From Cellulophaga sp. L1A9 (lineage in GTDB: Bacteria > Bacteroidota > Bacteroidia > Flavobacteriales > Flavobacteriaceae), in NCBI RefSeq assembly GCF_009797025.1, contig NZ_CP047027.1, positions 5,008,469 to 5,072,468 of the forward strand: 64,000 bases of DNA, given 5' to 3'. Shown here piece by piece: positions 25,304 to 34,264 of the stretch. The position numbers and the translations under genes are program-made. The first letter of the stretch is position 1; each line of letters begins with the position of its first letter. The notes under the pieces were generated by a model. That model searched no databases. It was not told where the DNA came from and saw only the letters and a program-made list of their open reading frames with translations.

Positions 25304-27334
25304 TTATCCCAAGAAAGAAACGACTTGTTGGTACACTTTTTCTCCTGTAAATCCGAATTTTTCATCAAGCACAGATGCTGGAGCTGAGTATCCAAAATGA
25401 TCTAAACCAAATACTTTTCCATGAGCACCTGCCAAGCCTTCTAAGTTAACAGGCAATCCTGCTGTTAAACCAAATACAGGCTTATCTGTAGCAATAACGC
25501 TATCTTGGTATTCTTTAGATTGTTTTCTGAATAATCCTTCTGATATAATAGAAGCTATATTCACTTCAAGGCCTTTATGTTCTTTAAGCAATGCTGCTGC
25601 TTCTACCAATGTAGCAACTTCCGATCCATTTGCAATTAAAGTAATCACTGGATTTTCTGATTTCAGCACCAAATATCCTCCTTTTTCAGCTTGTAAAGCA
25701 TCTTCATATCGAGAAGCTCCTGTTGCTGCTATATCTTTAATACCCTGTCTTGAAAGTATTAAACCTGAAGGTACTTTATCATTCTCTAATAACATTTTCC
25801 ATCCCACTACAGTTTCAGCAGAATCTGCTGGACGTAAAGCTATAAAACTAGGATCACCACTATGGTTCTTCAGTTTTTCTAACAAACGAATTTGAGCTTC
25901 TTGTTCTACTGGCTGATGCGTTGGGCCGTCTTCTCCTACTCTAAATGCATCATGCGTCCATACAAACTTTACAGGAAGTTCTTGAATAGCACTTAAACGT
26001 ATCGCTGGTTTCATATAATCTGAAAACACAAAGAATGTAGCTACTACAGGAATTACACCGCCGTGTAATGCCATTCCATTAGCCATAGCTGCCATAGTAA
26101 GCTCTGCAACACCAGACTGTAAGAATGAACCCGTAAAATCTCCTTTTTGTAAAGAATGAGTTTTATTTAAGAATCCGTCTGTTTTATCACTGTTTGATAA
26201 ATCCGCAGAAGAAACGATCATATTCTCTACTTTTCCCGCTAAATAACCTAAAACATTTGCAGAAGCTGCTCTTGTTGCTAGGCCTGCTTTGTATTCAATA
26301 GCTTCAAAATCTAATTCAGGTAATTCTCCCGCTAAGAAAGAATTTAATTTAGTAGATAGCTCCTTATTCTCTTCTCTCCAAGCTAGAATTTCTTGCTTTT
26401 TAAGTTGTGCTTCTTTTATTTTTTTAGTGATAACATCTTTGTAAGACGCCTCCACATCTGCATAAATTGCAAATTCATCTTCAGGATTTGCTCCTAAATG
26501 AATTAATGTTTTTACAAAATCTGCTCCAGTATCACTAATTGGTTTACCATGTAGCTCTGTATACCCTTCGTACGTTTCGCCTGTTGCAGTAACACAACCT
26601 TTACCCATGATTGTTTTACCAATAATTAAAGTTGGCTTATCTGTTTCTGAATTAGCATCTTTTAATGCTTTTCTAATTTCATCATGGTTATGACCATCAA
26701 TGGTTACTACCTTCCAACCCCAAGCTCTGTATTTCATAGCTGTGTCTTCTGAAGTAACTTCATCTGTCTTCGTAGATAATTGTACGTCATTAGAATCATA
26801 AAACATAATAAAATTACTTAAGCCTAAGTGCCCTGCAATTCTACCTGCTCCCTGGGAGATTTCTTCTTGAACCCCACCATCAGATATAAATCCGTAAACT
26901 TTATGATTCATCCAGTCGCCAAATCTTGCTTGTAAAAATTTAGCAGCAATAGATGCTCCTACACCCATGGTATGTCCTTGCCCTAATGGGCCTGATGTAT
27001 TTTCAATTCCTCTTTTTACATCTACTTCTGGGTGACCTGGTGTTACAGAACCCCACTGTCTGAATCCCTGAACATCCGTTTTAGAGAAATTACCTAATAA
27101 ATAATATTGAGCATATAATAAAGGTGATAAATGCCCCGCATCCATAAAAAAACGATCACGGAATGGCCATGTCATATCAGAAGGATCATAATTAAAAAAC
27201 TCAGAATACAAAATATGCATGTAATCTGCTCCTCCCATTGGACCTCCTGGATGTCCAGATTTTGCTTTTTCTACCATAGAAATAGCTAAAGCTCTAATAT
27301 TATCTGCCGCTAACTGGTCTATTTTTTTGTTCAT
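25304..27334 (-). CDS. tkt: Transketolase
   Basis: The 676-residue protein has the one-chain transketolase layout: an N-terminal thiamin-diphosphate domain, a central pyrimidine-binding domain with the catalytic Glu in VGEDGPTHQPVEQ, and a C-terminal domain. It moves two-carbon units between sugar phosphates in the pentose phosphate pathway. The diphosphate-binding motif reads SDGGVQEE rather than the usual GDGxxxEG, while its far end (DSND) is kept. It is a single gene with a terminator on its 3' side and a divergent phosphatase gene on the other side. Confidence 0.95.
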   Translation of the reverse strand: MNKKIDQLAADNIRALAISMVEKAKSGHPGGPMGGADYMHILYSEFFNYDPSDMTWPFRDRFFMDAGHLSPLLYAQYYLLGNFSKTDVQGFRQWGSVTPGHPEVDVKRGIENTSGPLGQGHTMGVGASIAAKFLQARFGDWMNHKVYGFISDGGVQEEISQGAGRIAGHLGLSNFIMFYDSNDVQLSTKTDEVTSEDTAMKYRAWGWKVVTIDGHNHDEIRKALKDANSETDKPTLIIGKTIMGKGCVTATGETYEGYTELHGKPISDTGADFVKTLIHLGANPEDEFAIYADVEASYKDVITKKIKEAQLKKQEILAWREENKELSTKLNSFLAGELPELDFEAIEYKAGLATRAASANVLGYLAGKVENMIVSSADLSNSDKTDGFLNKTHSLQKGDFTGSFLQSGVAELTMAAMANGMALHGGVIPVVATFFVFSDYMKPAIRLSAIQELPVKFVWTHDAFRVGEDGPTHQPVEQEAQIRLLEKLKNHSGDPSFIALRPADSAETVVGWKMLLENDKVPSGLILSRQGIKDIAATGASRYEDALQAEKGGYLVLKSENPVITLIANGSEVATLVEAAALLKEHKGLEVNIASIISEGLFRKQSKEYQDSVIATDKPVFGLTAGLPVNLEGLAGAHGKVFGLDHFGYSAPASVLDEKFGFTGEKVYQQVVSFLG

Positions 27335-27587
27335 CTTGCCTGATTTATCCTTTAAAATGTACTGTTAATACTCAATTTTTTATAGACTGCAAGATAAAAC
27401 CCTTTGCGACCATCTGCAACCTATTTTTTGCTTAAATTATTTTCTTACGAATTGATTCGTTATTGTTAGAATTTTCAAAATTAAGAACATTTAAAAACTT
27501 AAAATCGCTCCCAGAAATACTATATTAAAAGATATTGAGTTATATTTAGTAGCTTATTTTATTCATTAAAATCATTCTAGCATCACT

Positions 27588-28121
27588 ATGAAAGCTCTTA
27601 AAATACTTTTAGTCTCCATTATATTAATAAACTTTACAAGCTGTAAAGATGATAAACCTATTATAGAAGCAGCTCCAAAGGAGCGTGTAGTTTCTACTTA
27701 TTACTTTATCAGACATGGAGAAAAAGACAGAAGTAATCCTGACAATAAAGACCCTGAGTTAAATCAAGACGGATTAGGACGAGCCATCAGATGGGAACGT
27801 GTTTTTAGCGAAATAGATTTAAATGCTATTTATAGTACAGATTATGATAGAACTATGATGACGGCAGCACCAACCGCTGTAAGCAGAGAATTAAGCATCA
27901 ATAATTATGATCCGGCTACCATGAATGTTGATGATTTTAAAATTATCCACGAAGGTGAAAACGTACTCGTTGTTGGCCATAGCAACACCACACCAGATTT
28001 TGTCAACAAAATGTTAGGCGAAGAAAAATATGCTTCCATGGATGATTATGATAACAGCAGCTTATTTATTGTTCGTATTATAGACGGTAAAGCTACGTCT
28101 ATTCGTTTAAAAATGGATTAA
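27588..28121 (+). CDS. Histidine phosphatase (phosphoglycerate mutase-like) lipoprotein
   Basis: The 177-residue protein starts with a lipoprotein signal (Cys19 in INFTSC) and has the phosphohistidine motif FIRHGEKD with His43 and a second histidine in VVGHSNTT near residue 131. This is the histidine phosphatase fold, in a short form close to SixA in size. Export to the envelope suggests hydrolysis of small phosphate esters there rather than a role in glycolysis. The substrate is unknown. Its stop codon overlaps the 3' end of the converging lipoprotein gene by four bases. Confidence 0.82.
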   Translation: MKALKILLVSIILINFTSCKDDKPIIEAAPKERVVSTYYFIRHGEKDRSNPDNKDPELNQDGLGRAIRWERVFSEIDLNAIYSTDYDRTMMTAAPTAVSRELSINNYDPATMNVDDFKIIHEGENVLVVGHSNTTPDFVNKMLGEEKYASMDDYDNSSLFIVRIIDGKATSIRLKMD

Positions 28122-28855
28122 TTTTCAGAAACTACAGTTATATTTTCTAATACTATCTTCGATAGCAATTCCAACTGATTTGACTCATACAAGTCGGCCA
28201 TATTTTCTATTGTAGCAGCTTCATTTTTTGGCTTATAATTTTCGTAATCCACAAAACGTATTCCGTTTACATAACGTTCATGGTACGCTTTTCTAAAACG
28301 CACGCCACCGCCATTAGTTTGATAATCATAGGCTAAATAATCTACTTTGAATGTTTCTTTATTAAACCAGTAGTAATAAGTATCCTCAAAATCTGTCCCT
28401 CCTCCATTTTCTTTGAAGGTAACCTGAACCAAATAATAAGATAAACCATTCAATTGCTGCTCTCCTAAGAGTTTTTTACGCACCGCTATATCATTTAAAT
28501 GATAAGGCAACTGGGCAAAATAATGTACCGAATTTATAGCTTCACTATAAACGGATGACAACGAATCTGATACCACCACCGGGGTATCATTAATATAGCG
28601 TTGAAAATCAGAATTTGTTTTTATATCAATATAGTTTAAAGAGTCACTTACAAACTTTCGTTTTAGGATAGCTCCTTTTGCATCATATTCATACTCTTTA
28701 TCCCTAAATTTAAAGGCAACTTTACTGGTTTCATACAAATTGCCTCCACTTACTAAAATAGCTTTATCGACAATGTCAGTTGCTGTTAATTTTTTATCAG
28801 CACTATCTTTACAAGCAGATAGAACTAAAATAAAGGTTATAAAAAAATATTTCAT
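28118..28855 (-). CDS. Conserved lipoprotein, DUF6503-like
   Basis: The 245-residue protein has a lipoprotein signal with Cys15 (LVLSAC). The rest is rich in beta-strands with many aromatic residues and resembles the LolA/LolB-like outer-membrane lipoprotein fold seen in DUF6503-type proteins of Bacteroidota. No catalytic motif is visible. It converges with the histidine phosphatase gene with a four-base overlap and diverges from smpB. Function is unknown. Confidence 0.6.
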   Translation of the reverse strand: MKYFFITFILVLSACKDSADKKLTATDIVDKAILVSGGNLYETSKVAFKFRDKEYEYDAKGAILKRKFVSDSLNYIDIKTNSDFQRYINDTPVVVSDSLSSVYSEAINSVHYFAQLPYHLNDIAVRKKLLGEQQLNGLSYYLVQVTFKENGGGTDFEDTYYYWFNKETFKVDYLAYDYQTNGGGVRFRKAYHERYVNGIRFVDYENYKPKNEAATIENMADLYESNQLELLSKIVLENITVVSEN

Positions 28856-28932
28856 CAGTTTGATTTAAGACCTTAATCGCAGAAGAAGGTTCATCATTAC
28901 AAAATTAATAAAGTATTAATTAGTTTGATCAA

Positions 28933-28962
28933 TTGTATATCATCTAATTGTTACTATTTTTG
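28933..28962 (+). promoter_or_regulatory. Promoter of smpB
   Basis: A TATTTTTG box (28955-28962) fits TAnnTTTG and a TTG (28933-28935) lies 19 bases upstream. The GTG start codon follows the box by only five bases, so the transcript is probably leaderless or almost so. Confidence 0.65.
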
Positions 28963-28967
28963 TAGTT

Positions 28968-29432
28968 GTGATACAAAAGAAAATAAATATAAAAAATAAA
29001 CGTGCCCGTTTCGATTTTGAAATTTTGGATACGTATACTGCCGGATTAGTCTTGGGAGGTACCGAAATAAAATCGATTCGATTAAGCAAAGCTTCTATTT
29101 CAGAAAGTTTTTGTGAGTTTAATGAGCGTGGAGAACTTTTTATTATCAATATGCAGATTGATGAATATTCTCACGGCACACACTTTAATCACGCCCCGAA
29201 AGCACAGCGAAAATTACTTTTAAATCGCGGTGAACTAAGGAAATTAGAAAAAGAGGTTAAAAACACAGGTCTTACCATTATTCCATTAAATCTATTCTTA
29301 AATGACAGAGGATTAGCTAAAATAAATATTGGATTAGCAAAAGGTAAAAAGCTATATGATAAGCGAGAAACAATGAAAGACCGTGACAATAAAAAAGATT
29401 TAGATCGTATCAAAAAGAGCTTTAATAACTAA
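28968..29432 (+). CDS. smpB: SsrA-binding protein SmpB
   Basis: The 154-residue protein is SmpB, which partners tmRNA in rescuing stalled ribosomes. It has the family start ([17 protein letters not shown]), the core [14 protein letters not shown] and the tmRNA-binding region with [15 protein letters not shown], plus a basic C-terminal tail (KKLYDKRE) that enters the ribosomal channel. Translation most likely starts at GTG 28968, as the alternative starts would cut into the first beta-strand. The terminator stem overlaps its last codons. Confidence 0.95.
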   Translation: MIQKKINIKNKRARFDFEILDTYTAGLVLGGTEIKSIRLSKASISESFCEFNERGELFIINMQIDEYSHGTHFNHAPKAQRKLLLNRGELRKLEKEVKNTGLTIIPLNLFLNDRGLAKINIGLAKGKKLYDKRETMKDRDNKKDLDRIKKSFNN

Positions 29433-29449
29433 AGCTCTTTTTTTTTTAA
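29412..29449. terminator. Terminator between smpB and pcm
   Basis: The stem AAAGAGCTTT (29414-29423) pairs with AAAGCTCTTT (29431-29440) and is followed by a long T run. It overlaps the smpB stop codon and may also serve the converging pcm gene. Confidence 0.8.
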
Positions 29450-30087
29450 TTTTTATCTTCAAGAAGCGGTACGAAACGAAAAGACCCAAACTCCTTCTTC
29501 TCAAATTCTTTTTCAGACTTGCGTATAAAAAGTGTCATCACTTGTTCTTCATTTCCAACAGGAATTACAAGCCTACCTCCTATTTTTAATTGAGCCAATA
29601 AAGGATTAGGTACATAAGGCGCCCCTGCAGTAACTATAATTCCATCAAAAGGTGCTTCTTCTGGCAATCCTTTATACCCATCTCCAAAAATATATTTCTT
29701 AGGCCGATACCCCATTTTTGAGAAGAACAGTTTTGTTTTTTTGAACAATTCTAATTGACGCTCTATGGTGTACACTTTTGCTTTTTGATGTAATAAAACG
29801 GCCGTTTGATACCCACTTCCTGTTCCTATTTCTAGAACTTTAGCATTTGGTTTCAATTCTAATAATTCTGTTTGAAATGCCACAGTATAAGGTTGAGAAA
29901 TTGTTTGTTCTGCTCCAATAGGAAAAGCTTTGTCTTGGTACGCATGATCTTCAAAACTACTATCTAAAAATAAATGACGCGGAATTGTTTTAATAGCCTC
30001 CAGAACGCTTTTACTTGTTATGCCTTTTTCCACTAGCGTTTCTGCTAGTTTATTTCGCATGCCTTTATGCTTTAGTGTATCTCTCAA
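29446..30087 (-). CDS. pcm: Protein-L-isoaspartate O-methyltransferase
   Basis: The 213-residue protein has the SAM-binding motif VLEIGTGSGYQTAVL (about 80-94) and the family motifs QTISQPYTVA and GDGYKGLPEEAPFDGIIVTAGA. The enzyme methylates isoaspartyl residues in damaged proteins so that they can revert to aspartate. It has normal length and no signal peptide. It is a single gene, divergent from the Gfo/Idh-type oxidoreductase gene and convergent with smpB. Confidence 0.93.
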   Translation of the reverse strand: MRDTLKHKGMRNKLAETLVEKGITSKSVLEAIKTIPRHLFLDSSFEDHAYQDKAFPIGAEQTISQPYTVAFQTELLELKPNAKVLEIGTGSGYQTAVLLHQKAKVYTIERQLELFKKTKLFFSKMGYRPKKYIFGDGYKGLPEEAPFDGIIVTAGAPYVPNPLLAQLKIGGRLVIPVGNEEQVMTLFIRKSEKEFEKKEFGSFRFVPLLEDKN

Positions 30088-30191
30088 TGGGTTTGGTTTT
30101 GTGGCACGAAGTTAAAAAAAACTGGGCTAGAAAACTCAATTAATAAATTTAAAACAATCGTTTAAAAACATCCTTTATCTTAATAATCTGA

Positions 30192-30222
30192 TTGCAAATA
30201 CATTTAAGTATCCGTATTTTTG
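30192..30222 (+). promoter_or_regulatory. Promoter of the Gfo/Idh/MocA oxidoreductase gene
   Basis: The box TATTTTTG (30215-30222) matches TAnnTTTG and a TTG (30192-30194) lies 20 bases upstream. The start codon follows 17 bases after the box. Confidence 0.65.
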
Positions 30223-30238
30223 AAAAAATAATTTTTTT

Positions 30239-31198
30239 ATGCTCAACGTTGGCGTTTTAGGTGCAGGACACCTAGGCAAAATTCATTTGCGATTACTTAA
30301 TCAATCTGAAAAATATAATTTAGTAGGCTTTTTTGATCCAGATGCTATTAATGGTAAAAAAGTAGCCGCTGAGTTTGGGTATACTTATTTTGATAATATC
30401 AACAAGTTAATAGATGCTGTTGATGTAGTAGACATTGTAACCCCTACCCTTTCGCATTTTGAATGTGCTAAAAAGGCAATAGAAAAAGGGAAACATATAT
30501 TTATAGAAAAACCAATTACCAATACCCTAGAAGAAGCAGAAGAATTGCTATTCCTAGAGAAAAAACACAAGATTAAAGGTCAAGTGGGTCACGTAGAACG
30601 TTTTAATCCAGCTTTTACCGCTGTTAAAGACAATATTCATAATCCAATGTTTATTGAAACACACCGTTTAGCAGAATTTAACCCACGCGGTACTGATGTT
30701 CCGGTGGTATTAGATTTGATGATTCATGATATTGATGCCATTCTTAGCGTAGTTCCTTCTACCGTAAAACACATTAATGCAAGTGGTGTCTCAGTAATTA
30801 GCAATTCTCCTGATATTGCAAATGCAAGAATTGAGTTTGAAAACGGTTGTGTAGCAAACCTTACCGCAAGTAGAATTTCACTTAAAAACATGCGTAAGTC
30901 TCGTTTCTTCCAAAAAGATGCCTACATCTCCGTAGATTTTTTAGAAAAAAAGGTTGAAGTTGTAAAAATGAAAGATGCCCCTGAAAGTCCTGGAGATTTT
31001 GATATGATATTACAAAATGCAGAAGGGATTAAGAAGCAAATCTATTTTGAAAATCCTGATGTAGAAAATAACAATGCTATTTTAGATGAATTAGAAACCT
31101 TTGCAGACGCCATTACAAATGATACCACTCCTGTGGTAAGCTTAGCACAAGGAACAAATGCATTGCGAGTTGCGTTACAAATAATAGCTTCTTTTTAA
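30239..31198 (+). CDS. Gfo/Idh/MocA-family oxidoreductase
   Basis: The 319-residue protein has an N-terminal Rossmann domain with GAGHLG (8-13), the family motif EKPITN near residue 92, and GHVERFNPAF near 120. These fit NAD(P)-dependent sugar dehydrogenases. The GHVERFNPA form resembles UDP-GlcNAc 3-dehydrogenases used for lipid A with 2,3-diamino sugars, but no matching aminotransferase gene is adjacent. It starts a same-strand run that continues with a 3-hydroxybutyryl-CoA dehydrogenase (25 bases to its ATG) and a YggS-type protein. Confidence 0.82.
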   Translation: MLNVGVLGAGHLGKIHLRLLNQSEKYNLVGFFDPDAINGKKVAAEFGYTYFDNINKLIDAVDVVDIVTPTLSHFECAKKAIEKGKHIFIEKPITNTLEEAEELLFLEKKHKIKGQVGHVERFNPAFTAVKDNIHNPMFIETHRLAEFNPRGTDVPVVLDLMIHDIDAILSVVPSTVKHINASGVSVISNSPDIANARIEFENGCVANLTASRISLKNMRKSRFFQKDAYISVDFLEKKVEVVKMKDAPESPGDFDMILQNAEGIKKQIYFENPDVENNNAILDELETFADAITNDTTPVVSLAQGTNALRVALQIIASF

Positions 31199-31223
31199 CG
31201 CGAAACAAAACAAAACATTGAAT

Positions 31224-32114
31224 ATGAAAAATATTGCAGTTATTGGTGCAGGTACTATGGGAAACGGTATCGCTCACGTTTTTGCTCAAAATGGTTTTAA
31301 AGTTAATTTAATTGACATCTCTGAGGCATCTCTTGAAAAAGGTGTCGCTACAATTACCAAAAACTTAGACCGAATGTTAAGTAAAGAAGTTATTTCCGAA
31401 GCTGACAAAATTAATGCATTAGCCAATATTACAACCTTTACGCAATTAGAAGCGGGCGTAAAAAACATGGATTTAGTCGTTGAAGCTGCAACAGAGAATT
31501 TAGATCTGAAATTAAAAATATTTAAACAATTAGATGCTGTTACTGATGCTCAAACAATTTTGGCTACCAATACATCATCCATATCTATTACTCAAATTGC
31601 TGCCGTAACTAGCAGACCTGAAAAAGTAATTGGCATGCATTTTATGAATCCTGTTCCTATTATGAAATTGGTAGAAATAATTCGCGGTTACTCAACTTCA
31701 AATGAAGTTACACAGCTTATTATGGAATTGTCTTTAAAATTAGGCAAAACCCCTACTGAAGTAAATGACTATCCTGGTTTTGTAGCGAATAGAATTTTAA
31801 TGCCTATGATTAATGAAGCTATAGAAACGCTCTACAATGGTGTTGCAGGTGTAGCAGAAATAGATACCGTCATGAAATTAGGTATGGCACACCCTATGGG
31901 ACCATTACAATTGGCAGATTTTATTGGCTTAGATGTTTGCCTATCTATCCTAAATGTGATGTATGACGGATTTAAAAACCCGAAATATGCCCCCTGTCCA
32001 TTGCTTGTAAACATGGTTACAGCTAAGAAATTAGGTGTAAAATCTGGAGAAGGTTTCTATGATTACTCAGCATCGCGCAAAGCAGAAAAAGTGGCTAAAA
32101 GCTTTATCAAATAA
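31224..32114 (+). CDS. 3-hydroxyacyl-CoA (3-hydroxybutyryl-CoA) dehydrogenase
   Basis: The ATG at 31224 starts the NAD-binding motif directly (GAGTMG at 8-13); a TTG two codons earlier is less likely. The 296-residue enzyme carries the catalytic His of GMHFMNPVPIMKLVE, the substrate Ser/Asn residues of NTSSISI, and the C-terminal helical domain. It oxidises 3-hydroxybutyryl-CoA or similar to the 3-keto form in fatty-acid or butyrate metabolism. It follows the Gfo/Idh gene closely and precedes a YggS-type gene (14-base gap), so the three form an operon without an evident shared pathway. Confidence 0.92.
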   Translation: MKNIAVIGAGTMGNGIAHVFAQNGFKVNLIDISEASLEKGVATITKNLDRMLSKEVISEADKINALANITTFTQLEAGVKNMDLVVEAATENLDLKLKIFKQLDAVTDAQTILATNTSSISITQIAAVTSRPEKVIGMHFMNPVPIMKLVEIIRGYSTSNEVTQLIMELSLKLGKTPTEVNDYPGFVANRILMPMINEAIETLYNGVAGVAEIDTVMKLGMAHPMGPLQLADFIGLDVCLSILNVMYDGFKNPKYAPCPLLVNMVTAKKLGVKSGEGFYDYSASRKAEKVAKSFIK

Positions 32115-32128
32115 ATACCATACATCTT

Positions 32129-32779
32129 ATGTCTATTGCTCGTAATTTAAAAAAAATTAAAGCCTCGTTGCCTGGAACTGTGACCCTTGTTGCCGTTTCT
32201 AAAACGAAACCTATTACTGATTTAATTGAAGCGTACGAAGTTGGCCAACGAATTTTTGGAGAAAATAAAATCCAAGAAATGACCCAAAAATGGGAAGAGC
32301 TACCTAAAGACATTCAATGGCATATGATTGGTCATGTACAAACAAACAAAGTAAAGTACATGGCAGAATATGTTCACTTAGTTCATGGTGTAGATAGTTT
32401 TAAGTTATTAAAAGAAATTAATAAACAAGCAAAAAAATACAATAGAACTATAGACTGTCTATTGCAAATACACATTGCTGAAGAGGATACTAAATTTGGT
32501 TTAGATAAAGAAGAATTGCTAGCTATTTTAGCTTCAGATGAATTTAAAGCTTTAAATAATGTAAGAATTAAAGGCCTTATGGGAATGGCTACTTTTACCG
32601 AAAATGAGGATCAAGTTCGCAGAGAATTTAAATCTTTAAAATCTTTGTATGACCTTACAAATACAAAATTAGACGATTTAGACACTTTATCTATGGGGAT
32701 GAGTGGCGACTACAAAATAGCCATTGAAGAAGGTAGTACCATGGTAAGAATTGGTAGTAGCATTTTTGGAGGCAGATAA
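32129..32779 (+). CDS. YggS/PLPBP-family pyridoxal-phosphate homeostasis protein
   Basis: The 216-residue protein is a one-domain TIM-barrel PLP carrier. The cofactor lysine is Lys25 in VAVSKTKP, and the motifs FGENKIQEM, WHMIGHVQTNK and LSMGMSGDY are all present. Members keep free pyridoxal phosphate and amino-acid pools in balance and have no known catalytic product. It ends the short operon that begins with the Gfo/Idh gene. The next gene starts 111 bases later. Confidence 0.92.
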   Translation: MSIARNLKKIKASLPGTVTLVAVSKTKPITDLIEAYEVGQRIFGENKIQEMTQKWEELPKDIQWHMIGHVQTNKVKYMAEYVHLVHGVDSFKLLKEINKQAKKYNRTIDCLLQIHIAEEDTKFGLDKEELLAILASDEFKALNNVRIKGLMGMATFTENEDQVRREFKSLKSLYDLTNTKLDDLDTLSMGMSGDYKIAIEEGSTMVRIGSSIFGGR

Positions 32780-32890
32780 AATAACCCTAAGAATACAGGC
32801 TAAAAGTTTAAAAAACTTACCTTTAATCTTTAAAAAAGGTACTATGATAGCATATGCCATTTAATTAAAAATGAATTCTGAATACGATAC

Positions 32891-34261
32891 ATGTACGCAA
32901 TATTAGATATTGAAACTACTGGAGGGAAATACAATGAAGAAGGTATCACAGAAATAGCTATTCACAAATTTGATGGACACCAAGTGGTTGATCAGTTTAT
33001 TAGCTTAGTAAATCCTGAAAAAGAGATTCAACCTTTTGTAGTGAAATTAACAGGAATCACTAATAAAATGTTAGTTACCGCTCCAAAATTTTACGAAGTA
33101 GCAAAACGGATTGTTGAAATCACGGAAGGCACTGTTTTAATTGCGCATAATGCACAATTTGATTACCGAATACTTCGCACAGAATTTAGACGGTTAGGCT
33201 TTAATTTTGAACGAAAAACAATCTGCACTGTAGAGTTAGCTCAAAAATTGCTGCCAGAAGCAGAATCATACAGTCTTGGCAAACTGGTGAGATCACTAGG
33301 GATTCCTGTGAGCGATCGTCATAGAGCCAACGGTGATGCACTGGCCACTCTAAAACTTTTTAAATTATTACTCTCTAAGGATTTAGATAAAACTATTGTT
33401 AAATCTGTTTTAAAAGCAGAAACTCTTGGCGAATTATCTCCAAGACAACTAGATATCGTAGACGATTTACCTTCTGAAGTTGGGGTATTTTACATGCACA
33501 ACAAAGATGGAGAAATCATCTTATTAAATAAAAGCAATAATATTAAAAAACGTGTCAATCAATATTTTACAAACAGTGGCAACAGAGCCCGAAGAATACA
33601 AAAAGAAACCCGCAAGGTAACTTTTGAGAAAACAGGAAATGAACTGATTGCACTTTTAAAAGAAAATGAAGAATTAGGACGCAACAAACCTAAATACAAC
33701 CCTTTTCACAAACGAAAGCTATTTACATTTGGAGTATATGCCTCTTTAAATGAACAAGGATATTTACAATTAAAAGCAGAAAAAATAAATAATACCATTC
33801 ACCAAAGGGTTGCCACTTTTAATAGTTTAGTTGCCGCTGAAAATTTTTTGCATGCGGTACGGGATGAATATCAACTTTGTAATAAAATAAATGGTTTATC
33901 TCAAGCAAAGGCTAATTGTTCTAAATTCGATGAAGGCACATGTTTAGGAGCCTGTATAGCAAAAGAAGCTACAGAAACCTACAACACTAGAGTTAAAGAA
34001 CTCATCCAGAAATACAGCTTAACCGATAAAAATATCGCAATCATTGATAAAGGTAGAGTATTAGGAGAAAAAAGTGTTATTCTAATTAAGGAGGGCGTTC
34101 TAAAAGGCTTAGGTTTTTGTGATCTTAACTATCAAATAAATAATTTACCTATCTTAGAATCAATTATTACCCCTATGGAAGGTAATGAAAACACGAATCA
34201 CATCATTGAAACTTATTTACGCAAAAGAAAAGTCCAAAAAATAATTGACATTAAGGAATAG
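32891..34261 (+). CDS. DnaQ-like exonuclease fused to a UvrC/Cho-type GIY-YIG domain
   Basis: The 456-residue protein starts with a DEDDh 3'-5' exonuclease domain: Asp6 and Glu8 in DIETTG, and His144 and Asp149 in HRANGD. From residue 198 comes a UvrC-type GIY-YIG region (GVFYMHNKDG, then KKRVNQYF and NELIALLKENEEL), followed by a C-terminal part with several cysteines (CSKFDEGTCLGAC). The second half of the GIY-YIG signature reads ILLNKS where IYVGKA/S is expected, so the nicking activity may be weak or lost. The fusion is known in bacteria, probably for DNA repair. It precedes an ion channel gene by three bases. Confidence 0.85.
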   Translation: MYAILDIETTGGKYNEEGITEIAIHKFDGHQVVDQFISLVNPEKEIQPFVVKLTGITNKMLVTAPKFYEVAKRIVEITEGTVLIAHNAQFDYRILRTEFRRLGFNFERKTICTVELAQKLLPEAESYSLGKLVRSLGIPVSDRHRANGDALATLKLFKLLLSKDLDKTIVKSVLKAETLGELSPRQLDIVDDLPSEVGVFYMHNKDGEIILLNKSNNIKKRVNQYFTNSGNRARRIQKETRKVTFEKTGNELIALLKENEELGRNKPKYNPFHKRKLFTFGVYASLNEQGYLQLKAEKINNTIHQRVATFNSLVAAENFLHAVRDEYQLCNKINGLSQAKANCSKFDEGTCLGACIAKEATETYNTRVKELIQKYSLTDKNIAIIDKGRVLGEKSVILIKEGVLKGLGFCDLNYQINNLPILESIITPMEGNENTNHIIETYLRKRKVQKIIDIKE

Positions 34262-34264
34262 ATT

